From assembly GCF_000004195.4 (NCBI RefSeq), contig NC_030677.2, positions 196,382,372-196,446,371 of the forward strand: a DNA stretch of 64,000 nt, in the 5' to 3' direction. Made by a program: the position numbers and the translations under genes. Of this stretch, positions 11,996 to 23,574 are shown piece by piece (positions within the stretch are counted from its first letter, which is position 1; each line of letters starts with the position of its first letter). The notes beneath the pieces are model-generated. The model saw only the letters and a program-made list of their open reading frames with translations, was not told the origin of the DNA and searched no databases. The stretch comes from Xenopus tropicalis (taxonomy: Eukaryota > Chordata > Amphibia > Anura > Pipidae).

Positions 11996-12785
11996 TTCTT
12001 ATTTCATATAATTTGTTGGTGCGAGCATTTTTCTACCCTGAGCAATATAGGTTGGAAAAAGCACCCACAACTACACTCCGGAGTGGTTTCCATTGAAGTC
12101 AATAGGAGGCGCTGTAGGTAATTGAGGGTGGTCATTTTTATACAAGCAAAAAATCTACCACATCTGACATTATTATGCAGTTATTTTGTGCCTCCTCATT
12201 ACATATTAATATTTCTCTTTAGTGACCCCAACTTTGTTCGAAATATACTGATAGCAAAACCAACATCTTAATGGAGGGAGCTTTCCTGCATTTACATTGT
12301 ATTATATTTACAGAAAAAAGTAGAAGATAAGGCTCTCTGGCAGAATGGCAGAATAACATGTGCATCACCAAAAACCATAAAAAGTAAAACAGAAATATTT
12401 CCCCTGAAGCCCTAACACAGTAGGAGCCCGGCAGCTTGTTTACTGCAAGCATTTTCCCTAATTGCAGCATTTGTAAATAGGGGTAAGATATCACAAAGCT
12501 TGACATTAATTTGCTTCCCATTTATAAACCAAGCTCATCTAGCAGTTATGGAATAAAGAAAGTGAGCAATGTATTTTCTAAAGAGGAGGATGCATACGGG
12601 ATTTTCTCAGAAATATGCTGCGGCCAGCACTGAGTGTTTTTTAAAAACTCCACAGAGTGCAATTATGGAATCAAATTTGCATTTAAGCAAAACACACACA
12701 CTTGGGCAATTTATTTTCTCTATTTTCTAATGTAAAATATGCTGGGAAGTGTGCAGAAAATATGCTGTATAGCCCCAAGCACTAG

Positions 12786-14311
12786 GTCTAGGATCTATTA
12801 TCTGAAAATCCATTATCCAGAAAGCTCCATCTCCCATAGACTCAATTTTATTCAAACAAATACATTTTTTAAAAATCATTTCGTTTTTCTATGTGATAAT
12901 AAAACAGTACCTGTACTTGATCCCAACTAAGATATAATTACCCCTTATTGGGGGCAGAACAGCCCTATTGGGTTTATTTAATGGTTAAATGATTCCCTTT
13001 TCTCTGTAATAATAAAACAGTACCTGTACTTGATCCCAACTAAGATATAATTACCCCTTATTGGGGGCAGAACAGCCCTATTGGGTTTATTTAATGGTTA
13101 GATGATTTCCTTTTCTCTGTAATAATAAAACAGTACCTGTACTTGATCCCAACTAAGATATAATTACCCCTTATTGGGGGCAGAACAGTCCTATTGGTTT
13201 TATTTAATGGTTAAATGATTCCCTTTTCTCTGTAATAATAAAACAGTACCTGTACTTGATCCCAACTAAGATATAATTACCCATTATTGGGGGCAGAACA
13301 GCACTATTGGGTTTATTTCATGGTTAAATGATTCCCTTTTCTCTGTGATAATAAAACAGTACTTGTACTTGATCCCAACTAAGATATAATTACCCCTTTT
13401 TGGGGGCAGAACAGCCCTATTGGGTTTATTTCATGGTTAAATGATTCCCTTTTCTCTGTAATAATAAAACAGTACCTGTACTTGATCCCAACTAAGATAT
13501 AATTACCCCTTATTGGGGGCAGAACAGCCCTATTGGGTTTATTTAATGGTTAAATGATTCCCTTTTCTCTGTAATAATAAAACAGTACCTGTACTTGATC
13601 CCAACTAAGATATAATTACCCCTTATTGGGGGCAGAACAGCCCTATTGGGTTTATTTCATGGTTAAATGATTCCCTTTTCTCTGTAATAATAAAACAGTA
13701 CCTGTACTTGATCCCAACTAAGATATAATTACCCCTTATTGGGGGCAGAACAGTCCTATTGGGTTTATTTCATGGTTAAATGATTCCCTTTTCTCTGTAA
13801 TAATAAAACAGTACCTGTACTTGATCCCAACTAAGATATAATTACCCCTTATTGGGGGCAGAACAGCCCTATTGGGTTTATTTAATGGTTAAATGATTCC
13901 CTTTTCTCTGTAATAATAAAACAGTACCTGTACTTGATCCCAACTAAGATATAATTACCCCTTATTGGGGGCAGAACAGCCCTATTGGGTTTATTTAATG
14001 GTTAAATGATTCCCTTTTCTCTGTAATAATAAAACAGTACCTGTACTTGATCCCAACTAAGATATAATTACCCCTTATTGGGGGCAGAACAGCCCTATTG
14101 GGTTTATTTAATGGTTAAATGATTCCCTTTTCTCTGTAATAATAAAACAGTACCTGTACTTGATCCCAACTAAGATATAATAATCCTATTGGGCTTAATT
14201 AATGTGTAAAGATTTTTTGTTTTATTTTTTGTAGCAGAATGGAATGGAGATCCAAATTATGGAAAGATCCCTTATCTGGAAAACCCCTGGATAACAGGTC
14301 CCATACCTGTA
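12786..14311 (+). mobile_element. MITE carrying a 113-bp tandem array, 12 units
   Basis: The ends resemble TACAGGTATGGGACCTG: the right end is GGTCCCATACCTGTA and the left end is a diverged aggatctattatc. Inside, the marker gatcccaact recurs at 12919 and then every 113 bp to 14162, twelve times with no indel. Units differ at a few sites, for example tttaatgg versus tttcatgg. Confidence 0.9.
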
Positions 14312-15020
14312 GTTATATAAAAGGGAAAAAACCCTATTTACTACCTTGGGGCAAAAACTTTCAAAATCACCAGTGGCCAGTGGCAGTAAAGTGATATAAA
14401 TATACATTAAATAAAATATAAGGGTTTCTCTTACTGAGAGTTTTCCTTGTCAAAATATTGGAATTGAGTGAAAAAAAATGGGAGAAATTAAAGACATATT
14501 TTCATAAGGAATATAGATATTTATAGATTTTTCTTGTATTGAGTCTGCCATTCAGTTGCACGGATGGTGTGCCTAGGAATTAGCTAGGTCAATATAAAGT
14601 CATAATAAAAGCCACTACATTTTGAAACCAGGTTGAACTGTTGAACTAATCTGTGATTCAGCGGTTTTTGACACACGCAACTGATTTATTTCTATGTATT
14701 CGTGTTGTTGTTATTGAACACAATTTATATTTCAGCCATTCTGGAAACACAGAGAAGTGAGCAGAGGTCAGAAGTGAATAGATCTGACACGGGCAGGGAA
14801 GGCGCTGGGCACTTCACATCCTTGATAGATGATTAAACTAGGGAAAAGGATGATTCTTTGCAAGTAAATACAATGTATGGGGCTGAAATAAAAATGTTTA
14901 TTTACAACATATAGTGCCACTAAAGAGACATGGAAGATGGTCTGTTTATATATAATACTGATATATTTTGCCTGTAAAGTATAAAGGGATAGTTTAAGGG
15001 CAATTTTTTTGAGGTTAACT
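14312..15020. other. Intergenic, nothing recognised
   Basis: AT-rich, no exon or repeat boundary recognised. Confidence 0.35.
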
Positions 15021-15394
15021 TTAAAGGAGAAGGAAAGTCATTTTGGCATTTTACTGCCAATTCATTCACCACATTCCGTTTGCTTAAGATAGCAGCTGCC
15101 ATTTTAAGTAGCTTCCTGCCTGCAGTCTCTAGCCATTATAGCCCAGATCACACATTCCTAAGGGAGGGGGGAGGGAGTTCTTAGCATTCTGCTGGGAGGG
15201 GGAGCAGGAGAGAACTGCACAGACTCTGGCCCAGGGAATTAAGGCTGTTTCTGAGAGAGAAAGTCAGACACTGGAACATTATGTTTCTTTTGATAGAGGA
15301 CTGCATTACAGCATTACTGTAAGTGCTTATGGCTGTATTTACATAGACCTTTCTGATAAAGCTGACTTAGTTTTTACCTTTCCTTCTCTTTTAA
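15021..15394. mobile_element. T2/Kolobok-like MITE
   Basis: The ends are TTAAAGGAGAAGGAAAG and CCTTTCCTTCTCTTTTAA, with TTAA at 15021-15024 and 15391-15394. The same family is at 30357-30825, and an inverted relative is at 42254. Confidence 0.85.
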
Positions 15395-17555
15395 AGGATT
15401 TAAACAAGTAGGTAAGGGGAGCACTCACCAGGATAGTAACCCATATATCAGTCGCCCGTGCTACCACGCCTCCAAACGCCCCCGATCCAGGCGAACTTGA
15501 GCAGCAGTAGAGAAGGAATTAAAGGAAATGTAAACCCTCTTACAAAAACCAGTAAACAGCCATACTGAGCATGCTCAGTTCTTCTCAGCTCAGATTACTA
15601 AACACTCCCTCCAGTCCATCAGCCAATGAAGAGATTTCATTACTGGTTCCTACAGAAACTCTATTCTAGCTCTGCACAAGTTTTTTCTCCTAAGCTCTTT
15701 TCCTGAACTCATCTTAACCATTACAGTGCTCAGTCCAAGCAGAACTTTTTATCAAAGTAAGTTCTGCATGTGTAAGCCTGCATTCTTGATTGCATGAACT
15801 TTACAGCACACATGTGTTGTTTGCAGATATAGATGTCAGAGGCAAAATGGCCACCAGGCAAAAGCTGCTATTTGTTTTATGAAAATGTGATGGTGCTGGA
15901 AAATAAAGGGGATATATGCAGTACCAATTATGCCATTTAGGTGGGGGAGATGTCCCCAACTTATATATTTTAGGTAAATGTAAGTCCTGCTGCCACCTTT
16001 TTTCCATGTGAGCTCCACTTTCTATGCCTGGTTGCCATGGGTCAGCTCAGTAGACAGCAGATAACAGTAGTTTAATATGCAATGATTGTTTTATTTTACA
16101 TACAGAATGTATCTATTGTACAATGTAGTGCTGTTAATAAATACATTCAGAGGCTGTTCCAGTGGGCCCATTTGGACAGTTCCATGCACATTAATGTATG
16201 GGTTCTACTCTTAACCCTGACATACATTTCAAGGATCTTTTTTGTTGGTGAATTAGCTGGGCAACAATGGGTAAGGCACCCTTGAGTAACAATTACTAGC
16301 TGGATGACCATTTTAGGTGTATAAAGATGTTCATGTTGGTAAAGACAAGTATGATAAATCATTGTGCTTATATCTTCCTCCCTGGTCTCCCTTCAGCATG
16401 TTTTCAAGTTATATCTGCGTTTGTTGGGTAACCTCAATACAAACCCCAACTACTACCATTCCCTTAAACAAGAATGTGTCTTTTGCAAGTATAGAGTGCA
16501 AGTTGAGTGTGGTGACCCCACAATATTGTACATGCATATCTAGGCAAGCTAAAGTCAACCCAGTGCAATCTCTGGCGCCATCTATAGGTCTAATTATTGT
16601 AGCCGACAGCAGCACAATAATAAATGCCCCACTGTAACTTTTAATACAGTTGCACACTTGCTTTTCCTCGTTTAATGTGAACACTTGTGGGATACTCAGA
16701 ACTTTCTGCATTTGATAATAAGATATTCACAGACCGTTCAGCTATTTTCAAGTCATGGAAGTGCATTGTCAGAATAGTTTCTGAATGATCAGAACCACAG
16801 CTGATGGCTTTAATGCACATTGGACTAAATCTAACAGGATTCCCAAGGAGGCTGTTTATTGTTTTGAAAGTCAACATATGGCACTATTTAGCTCCCAACC
16901 CACTACAGGAACACATTTGCAATATTCCGAAGTCCCTTTGTAGACTCAGCCTCAATTCTTGAAGTATAACCAATACCAGATGTCGTATGTCATGCAAATG
17001 AGTTTGTTGCGGTAGACCTTCTGTTGGTCGGACATCAGATTTTTTAAACTAACACAGAGATTAATACACTGCTAGATACAGATACAAGCCTGGTTTCCAT
17101 GGAATAAACATGTACCAATATATTTTCTGAGAAAAACATCTTGTCTTCCTAAACACTTCCCAGACATATATATAGGAGACTCCTCAAGCAACCCATACCC
17201 ATCATCTCCGAGTCTTCTTACAACTGTCCCCAATACACATACACAATAGAACCTATAGCCGACTGGCCCTAGTAGATAGCATTGCTGCCTTATAGCAATT
17301 GGATTCAATATTGACTGGGTACTGCATGGAGCTGACATGTTATAATGTTATACCTGTGTGTTTCCTCCCAAAAACATGCCGGAAGGTTAATTAACTCCTG
17401 ATGATATTGACCCTGATAGGAGAATTAAATTGTATTCTATATGGAAAGAGACTGATGTGAATGATGAACAATATCTGTAAATGTTGGCCGGCTCTGGCTG
17501 CCCAAGTAAACTACTGCTCTGTGAAGCTACAATTGTCCAGCTACAATCATGGTTG
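15395..17555. other. Intergenic; possible truncated T2-like end at 15519
   Basis: ATTAAAGGAAATGTAAACC at 15519 looks like a T2-type terminus, but no partner end is clear. The rest is unassigned; its frames of 60-106 residues have no recognisable domain. Confidence 0.35.
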
Positions 17556-17692
17556 TGCCAAAAACATTGCAGACGGAAAAAAGCATGTGTCAAAAAAGTC
17601 ACGCAGTAGCCATATTTCACCGTTTTGCTAATTTTTCAGCAGTTTCATGAATTTGTTGGTGAAATGAAACAGGACAGATTTGCTCAGCACTA
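17556..17692. mobile_element. hAT-like MITE, family B, partial
   Basis: It ends gaaacaggacagatttgctcagcacta, the family's right side. The left terminus is missing. Confidence 0.5.
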
Positions 17693-17783
17693 AATGAGGA
17701 CTATCTGCAACAACAAAAATCATTTCAAGCTCTTGAACAGCTGTCCATAGAATGAAACTCAACTGTCTGAGACTCAGTCTTAG

Positions 17784-18954
17784 TACAGGTATGGGACCTG
17801 TTATCGAGAATGTTTGGGACCTTGCATTTACTGGATAAGGGATCTTTCTGTAATTTGGATCTCCATAACTTAAGACTGCTAAACATAATTTAAATATTGA
17901 ATAAACCCAATAGGCTTATGTTGGCCCCAATAAGGGGTAATTATATCTTAGTTGGGATCAAGTACAGGTACTGTTTTATTATTACAGAGAAAAGGGAATC
18001 ATTTAACCATTAAATAAACCCAATAGGACTGTTCTGCCCCCAATAAGGGGTAATTATATCTTAGTTGGGATCAAGTACAGGTACTGTTTTATTATTACAG
18101 AGAAAAGGGAATCATTTAACCATTAAATAAACCCAATAGGGCTGTTCTGCCCCCAATAAGGGGTAATTATATCTTAGTTGGGATCAAGTACAGGTACTGT
18201 TTTATTATTACAGAGAAAAGGGAATCATTTAACCATGAAATAAACCCAATAGGGCTGTTCTGCCCCCAATAAGGGGTAATTATATCTTAGTTGGGATCAA
18301 GTACAGGTACTGTTTTATTATTACAGAGAAAAGGGAATCATTTAACCATTAAATAAACCCAATAGGGCTGTTCTGCCCCCAATAAGGGGTAATTATATCT
18401 TAGTTGGGATCAAGTACAGGTACTGTTTTATTATTACAGAGAAAAGGGAATCATTTAACCATGAAATAAACCCAATAGGGCTGTTCTGACCCCAATAAGG
18501 GGTAATTATATCTTAGTTGGGATCAAGTACAGGTACTGTTTTATTATTACAGAGAAAAAGGAAATCATTTTTAAAAATTAGCATTATTTGCTTATAATGG
18601 AGTCTATAGGAGAGGGCCTTTCCGTAATTTAGAACTTTCTGGATTGAAGCACGTCCTGATTACTTGTGGTCTTTTGGGACTACTCATCATGAGACCAGAT
18701 TTGACTTATTCCCTAATTACAGGTTTGGCAGTACATCTTAAATCAATAGTTAATTCAAACATTACTATTTACTTAACTTTACAAAATGTAATTTAGAATG
18801 TCATTTTGTTATTCAGCCTAGTTCAGAAATATTGACTTACACAATAAAAGAATAACATAATATTAAAATTGTTCTATATAGTTTAATTAATATATATATA
18901 TATATCCATATAACCTTAACAACGGGTTTCCGGATAAGGGATCCCATACCTGTA
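17784..18954 (-). mobile_element. MITE carrying a 113-bp tandem array, 6 units, inverted
   Basis: The ends are TACAGGTATGGGACCTG and GGGATCCCATACCTGTA. Inverted units recur at 17950, 18063, 18176, 18289, 18402 and 18515, exactly 113 bp apart. A short (ta)n run lies near the right end at about 18890. Confidence 0.9.
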
Positions 18955-19582
18955 TCAACCCCAGAGGGAACATGGATCCTGTCCTGTAAAGCACCTCATT
19001 GAGGGTTTTCTGCCTAATTGCAGGTTCAACTGGGACTACTGTGAACTTTGTGATAAAGTTTGGGCAGTTTCATATGGGAGAAAATAGAATTTTGGTGCTG
19101 GATTAGCCCAGGATAAATATTTAATTCAACAAACCAAAACAGATGGCTAGCCAGCTTGTAACAAATATACACGTGCGTCAGATTAGAGACATGATATTAG
19201 TAAATAAACAGGAGAAGAAGGAGAAGCATACGTAGATCAGCAGATCCACCATCTGGTTGCATCTGGCTCAACTTAAACATACATTGTTTTCGCTTAATTA
19301 CTCCCTTTTATCATCCCATGGAATATTTTCTAGGCTTTCATTTTTTAAGAGTTTTTAAAAGTCCACTGCGTTCATAGCTAAATCAGACAAATGGTCCCTT
19401 GCTTTGACCCTCAGCCCATATCTGCCATATAGCGAGGCAGAACAGAGATAAAGACAGTTGCTGTTAGTAAGACAGGTAGTGGCTCAGCACATTCATTCAT
19501 GGCGGTATCTGTGCGATGGGTTTGGCATATACCAGAGGCCTTCATTGTATGTTGAGTTGTGTAGAAATTCTCATATAAGCTT

Positions 19583-19790
19583 CCAGGGTTGGAGTAGGCC
19601 AGGAAAATCCTGGTGGACCCTGGCCCTTATGGGCCCCACCGACCCAGATCCAGTCCCCATTGGCACTCCCCAGTTGACCTCCATCCTCCAATTGCACTGA
19701 AGTTTAGTAAAATGTACGGGGGGGGGAGGGGGGGGGGAGGGGGGGGGGGAGGGGGTTGGGCAGATGGTATTGGCCCCAGTCCGACACTGT
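19583..19790. mobile_element. hAT-like MITE, family C (CAGGGTYGGACTGG), with G-tract
   Basis: It begins CAGGGTTGGAGTAGG and ends CCCAGTCCGACACTG. The flanks taagcttc and taaggttt agree at six of eight positions. It encloses the G-run described separately. Confidence 0.55.
19718..19760 (+). repeat. Poly-G tract with interrupting A
   Basis: Four long G runs separated by single A bases or TT, inside a hAT-like MITE. The arrangement could fold as a G-quadruplex on the + strand. Confidence 0.85.
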
Positions 19791-20535
19791 AAGGTTTCAT
19801 GCTTCAATGTAGTAAACTGAACTGGTCGCATCGCCCTTACTAAAGGAAGAGTGATAAACTGACACTGAGCGGATTGCCAGCATGAACAAATGTGGCCAAG
19901 GGAATTTAGTTTGATTAATCAGCTCCTAACCCACTGGGACAATATGTCTTCCCCATGACCCAGAGACTGCTCTACTCCCTTCCAAAAAAGATTCAAATAA
20001 AAAAATGCAAAAAAAATATTTTTTTTTAAGACAGGGTCAGTTCACTAGAGACCAGGGCATCCAAGTGGGATTAGAAAAGACTGGACCCTATCTGACCTGG
20101 GAACGAAATGACATAATCTGGGAATCTCCTATGTGCAGGCCTCCATCTGCTGATGTACAGATCCCAGCATCCCCCTGACAGCCTTCTGGCAAAGAAACAT
20201 ACATGGGGAAAACCTTTCTTTACATACAGAGATAATGAATAGGCAATTAACCCTTGAGTAAATACTGTATACTCCTTATTTTCCATTTAAACTTATGAAC
20301 TTGCACGTTACTTCTACACGGTTATATCACATCCTGTCCCTACCTGTTCTGACAGGCTATAAATAATGTTCATCAATGAGATAATTAGGGTAAATATGTT
20401 GTATATCACATTAGGATGAGTATCCAGGATGGCTTCTGCCTTCCAGCATTCTGTATTACTAAGAAAAGTCTGTAGGATGTCAGTTCTTGGAAGGATTGTT
20501 ACATGTTCTGTACTAAAAACTGCTGGCTGGGACAC

Positions 20536-21358
20536 TTACATAGTTACATAGGGTTGAAAAAAGACCAGAGTCCATCAAGTTCAACCCTTCCAAGTAAACC
20601 CAGCACACACAACCCACACCTACCAATCTATATACTCACACACATAAACTATATATACAACCACTAATACTAACTGTAGATATTAGTATCACAATAGCCT
20701 TGGATATTCTGCTTGTTCAAGAACTCATCCAGGCCCCTCTTATAGGCATTAACAGAATCTGCCATTACCACATCACTAGGAAGGGCATTCCCCAACCTCA
20801 CTGCCCTCACCGTGAAAAACCACCTACGCTGCTTCAAATGGAAGCTCCGTTCCTCTAATCTAAAGGGGGGGCCTCTGGTGCGCTGATTGTTTTTATGGGA
20901 AAAAAGAACATCCCCCAACTGCCTATAATCCCCTCTAATGTACTTGTACAGAGTAATCATGTCCCCTCGCAAGCGCCTCTTTTCCAGAGAAAACAACCCC
21001 AACCCTGACAGTCTAACCTCATAGTTTAACCCTTCCATCCCCTTTAACAGTTTAGTGTCAGTCTCTGCACTCTCTCCAGCTCATTAATATCCTTCTTAAG
21101 GACTGGAGCCCAAAACTGCACTGCATACTCAAGGTGAGGCCTTACCAGGGACCTATAAAGGGGCAAAATTATGTTTTCATCCCGTGAGTCAATGCCCTTT
21201 CTATACAAGACAGCACTTTATTTGCTGTAGTAGCCACAGAATGACACTGCCTGGAATTAGACAACTTGTGATCTACAAAAACCCCTAGATCCTTCTCCAT
21301 TAAGGAAACCCCCAACACACTACCATTCAGTAGATAGTTTGCGTTTATATTATTTCTA
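20536..21358 (-). mobile_element. CR1 LINE 3' fragment, 5'-truncated
   Basis: On the minus strand it encodes the C-terminal part of the CR1 ORF2 protein (20670-21038: LGLFSLEKRRLRGDM, RAVRLGNALPSDV, RGLDEFLNKQ). It is nearly the same as 34741-35575 on the + strand. The 3' end is tatgtaactatgtaag-like. A frameshift lies near 21040 and the upstream RT domain is missing. Confidence 0.88.
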
Positions 21359-21639
21359 CCAATGAGAAGATACTGATGGGAATATTGTGTTTTTTCAACT
21401 TACTGTAAATAATATAATAAAAAAGGAACCCCTTTTGTTAAATAAAAGGATATTATAAGGTACCAAGGAGTTTTATACGGGTCATAGAACTCTGAGGTGA
21501 CTTCTGATATAATCATATTTTTCAACAGGGGGTACTTTATTTGTAATAATATACAAGTTTCAGGGAGTCATATGACAAAAATGTCATCACTAAGCACCAT
21601 TTATAAGGATATCATTTACAGTGTATTCATGGCTTTTGT

Positions 21640-22140
21640 GTATTATAAGGATATTAGCAGTCACTGAGGCGTTCTCTTAGTATCACTCATGTATTGTAAA
21701 GGATAATGTACCCCCTACTGTAAATGATAAGGATATTAGCAGTCACTGAGGGGTTCTGTGACCATATAAAGGCACAAGGCTGCAGGCTGAGTTATACAGG
21801 GAACTCTGAGTATCACTCGTGTATTATAAGGGAAAATGTACCCCCTACTGTAAATGATAAGGATATTAGAAGTCACTGAGGGGTTCTGTGACCATATAAA
21901 GGCACAAGGCTGCAGGCTGAGTTATACAGGGAACTCTGAGTATCACTCGTGTATTATAAGGGAAAATGTACCCCCTACTGTAAATGATAAGGATATTAGA
22001 AGTCACTGAGGGGTTCTGTGACCATATAAAGGCACAAGGCTGCAGGCTGAGTTATACAGGAAACTCTGAGTATCACTCATGTATTATAAGGGATAATGTA
22101 CCCCCTACTGTAAATGATAAGGATATTAGAAGTCACTAAA
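21640..22140 (+). repeat. 130-bp tandem repeat, about 4 units
   Basis: The marker taaatgataaggatattag recurs at 21721, 21851, 21981 and 22111, exactly 130 bp apart. The first unit is incomplete, and a degenerate relative extends left toward 21450. Confidence 0.88.
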
Positions 22141-22159
22141 GAGTTATATCACAGTATAT

Positions 22160-22391
22160 CACCGGCGAACATGTAAGTCGCCGGCGGGATGGCAGACGCG
22201 GCGGCGCGATTTCGCGCAAATCGCCGAAAAAGACTCGCGAGGCTTTTTCGGCGGTTTCCGCAAATCGCCCCGCCGCGTCTGCCATCCCGCCGGCGACTTA
22301 CATGTTCGCCGGTGGGATGGCAGGGGTAGGCAACTCGGGGAGATTAGTCGCCCGCGAACAGGGAGTTAATCGCGGGCGACTAATCTCCCCC
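22160..22391. mobile_element. GC-rich palindromic MITE with two hairpins
   Basis: The arms at about 22161-22235 and 22240-22314 begin CACCGGCGAACATGTAAGTC and are inverted copies. A second hairpin (22338-22391) has arms GGGGAGATTAGTCGCCCGCG. The GC content is far above the surroundings. Confidence 0.8.
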
Positions 22392-23189
22392 GTGTGCCAG
22401 AGCCCTAAAACAGACAACTGACCAGCTAGAATGGCTATAGAGCATGGGGAACACTTGTCTCTAACACATAGAATGGACATTTGCTATGTGGAAGGACCAA
22501 GGGGGAGGTAGTACAACTACAACTCACTTATGCTGTGTGCAGAAATATAAGAAAAGTTTTCTGTATTGATTTGCATCTCAAATTGAATCATGTGATAAAC
22601 CATAAAATACATTTTCTTACTGAATTGAATATCTGGCTGTCATTTTGAAACATGTGCTGTATTCATCTGTTCAGAAAGGTGAATCATTGGTAGGGGTTGA
22701 AATTAGGACAATTGCCTTTTTGCAACCCAAATAAACGATGTAACTATATAATGACTGTCTGGCATTGATCCTACAGCGTTGTGAAATCTCCATTTCCTTA
22801 TGGCATCTGGAGCTAATTGGACTCATAAATGTCACTCAGTAACCATGGCTTGTCTGTGTTGTTATAGCTTCAGCGTCATTATTGTACTGGGATGAAGAAG
22901 AATCTGTGCCCTGTACTAGAAGTAGAGCCAGGGGGGAAAAGATGGGCAAATATTGGTGCGGACACTGGTAAGCAACTGATTAAGGATTTCGAACATTCTG
23001 ATTCTTTAATTAAATAAAGCAGATTTATATGGTTCTTTGCTGCCCTCTTGTGGGTAGCCTCCAATATCCCTCCTATAGCTACACTATAGATCCGATCACA
23101 GGGTTTTTACGAGCCCCCTCGGTGTAGGCCGATTCTTCTGTGCCCATCGCCTCTCATCCAATCTCATATTCTTCTTTAATATATTCAAT
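22392..23189. other. Intergenic, nothing recognised
   Basis: No exon or repeat boundary recognised. Confidence 0.35.
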
Positions 23190-23574
23190 GCTGATTTTTT
23201 TTATTATTTGCGGGTTTTGACTTTTTGTTCAGCAGCTCTCCAGTTTGGAATTTCAGCAGCAAACTGGTTGCTAGGGTCCAGTTTAACCTAGCAACCAGGC
23301 AGTTGTTTGCAAAAGAGACAGAAATAGAAATAGAGGAGGGTCTAAATAGAAAGATATGTAATAAAAAATAACAATAACAATACAATTGTAGCCTCACGGA
23401 GCAATAGCTTTTTGGCTGTCGGGGAGTCAGTGACCCCTATTTAAAAGTGGCAAAAAGTCAGAAGAGGAAGGCAAATAACTCAAAAACTATATCAAATAAA
23501 AAATGAAGATGTATTGAAAACTTGCTAAGAATAGAACATTCTATAACATAAAGGGGTGAACAACACCTTTAAAT
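23190..23574 (-). mobile_element. Frog MITE, inverted copy of the 47.5-kb family
   Basis: The right end aaaggggtgaacaacacctttaa matches the inverted terminus of the element at 47563-47985. Shared internal blocks include ctagcaaccaggcagttg and agctctccagtttgg. The left end is indistinct. Confidence 0.65.

Larger units (their letters stand above)
18955..20535. other. Intergenic with one hAT-like repeat
   Basis: Apart from the repeat at 19583-19790, no exon or RNA gene recognised. Confidence 0.35.

Noticed and set aside
12919..14171. CRISPR-like array
   Set aside because: The whole 113-bp unit repeats with no unique spacers, in a vertebrate genome, inside MITE ends.
20670..21038. Stand-alone gene of 122 residues
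   Set aside because: It is the C-terminal part of a truncated CR1 element, matching 34.9-35.4 kb.
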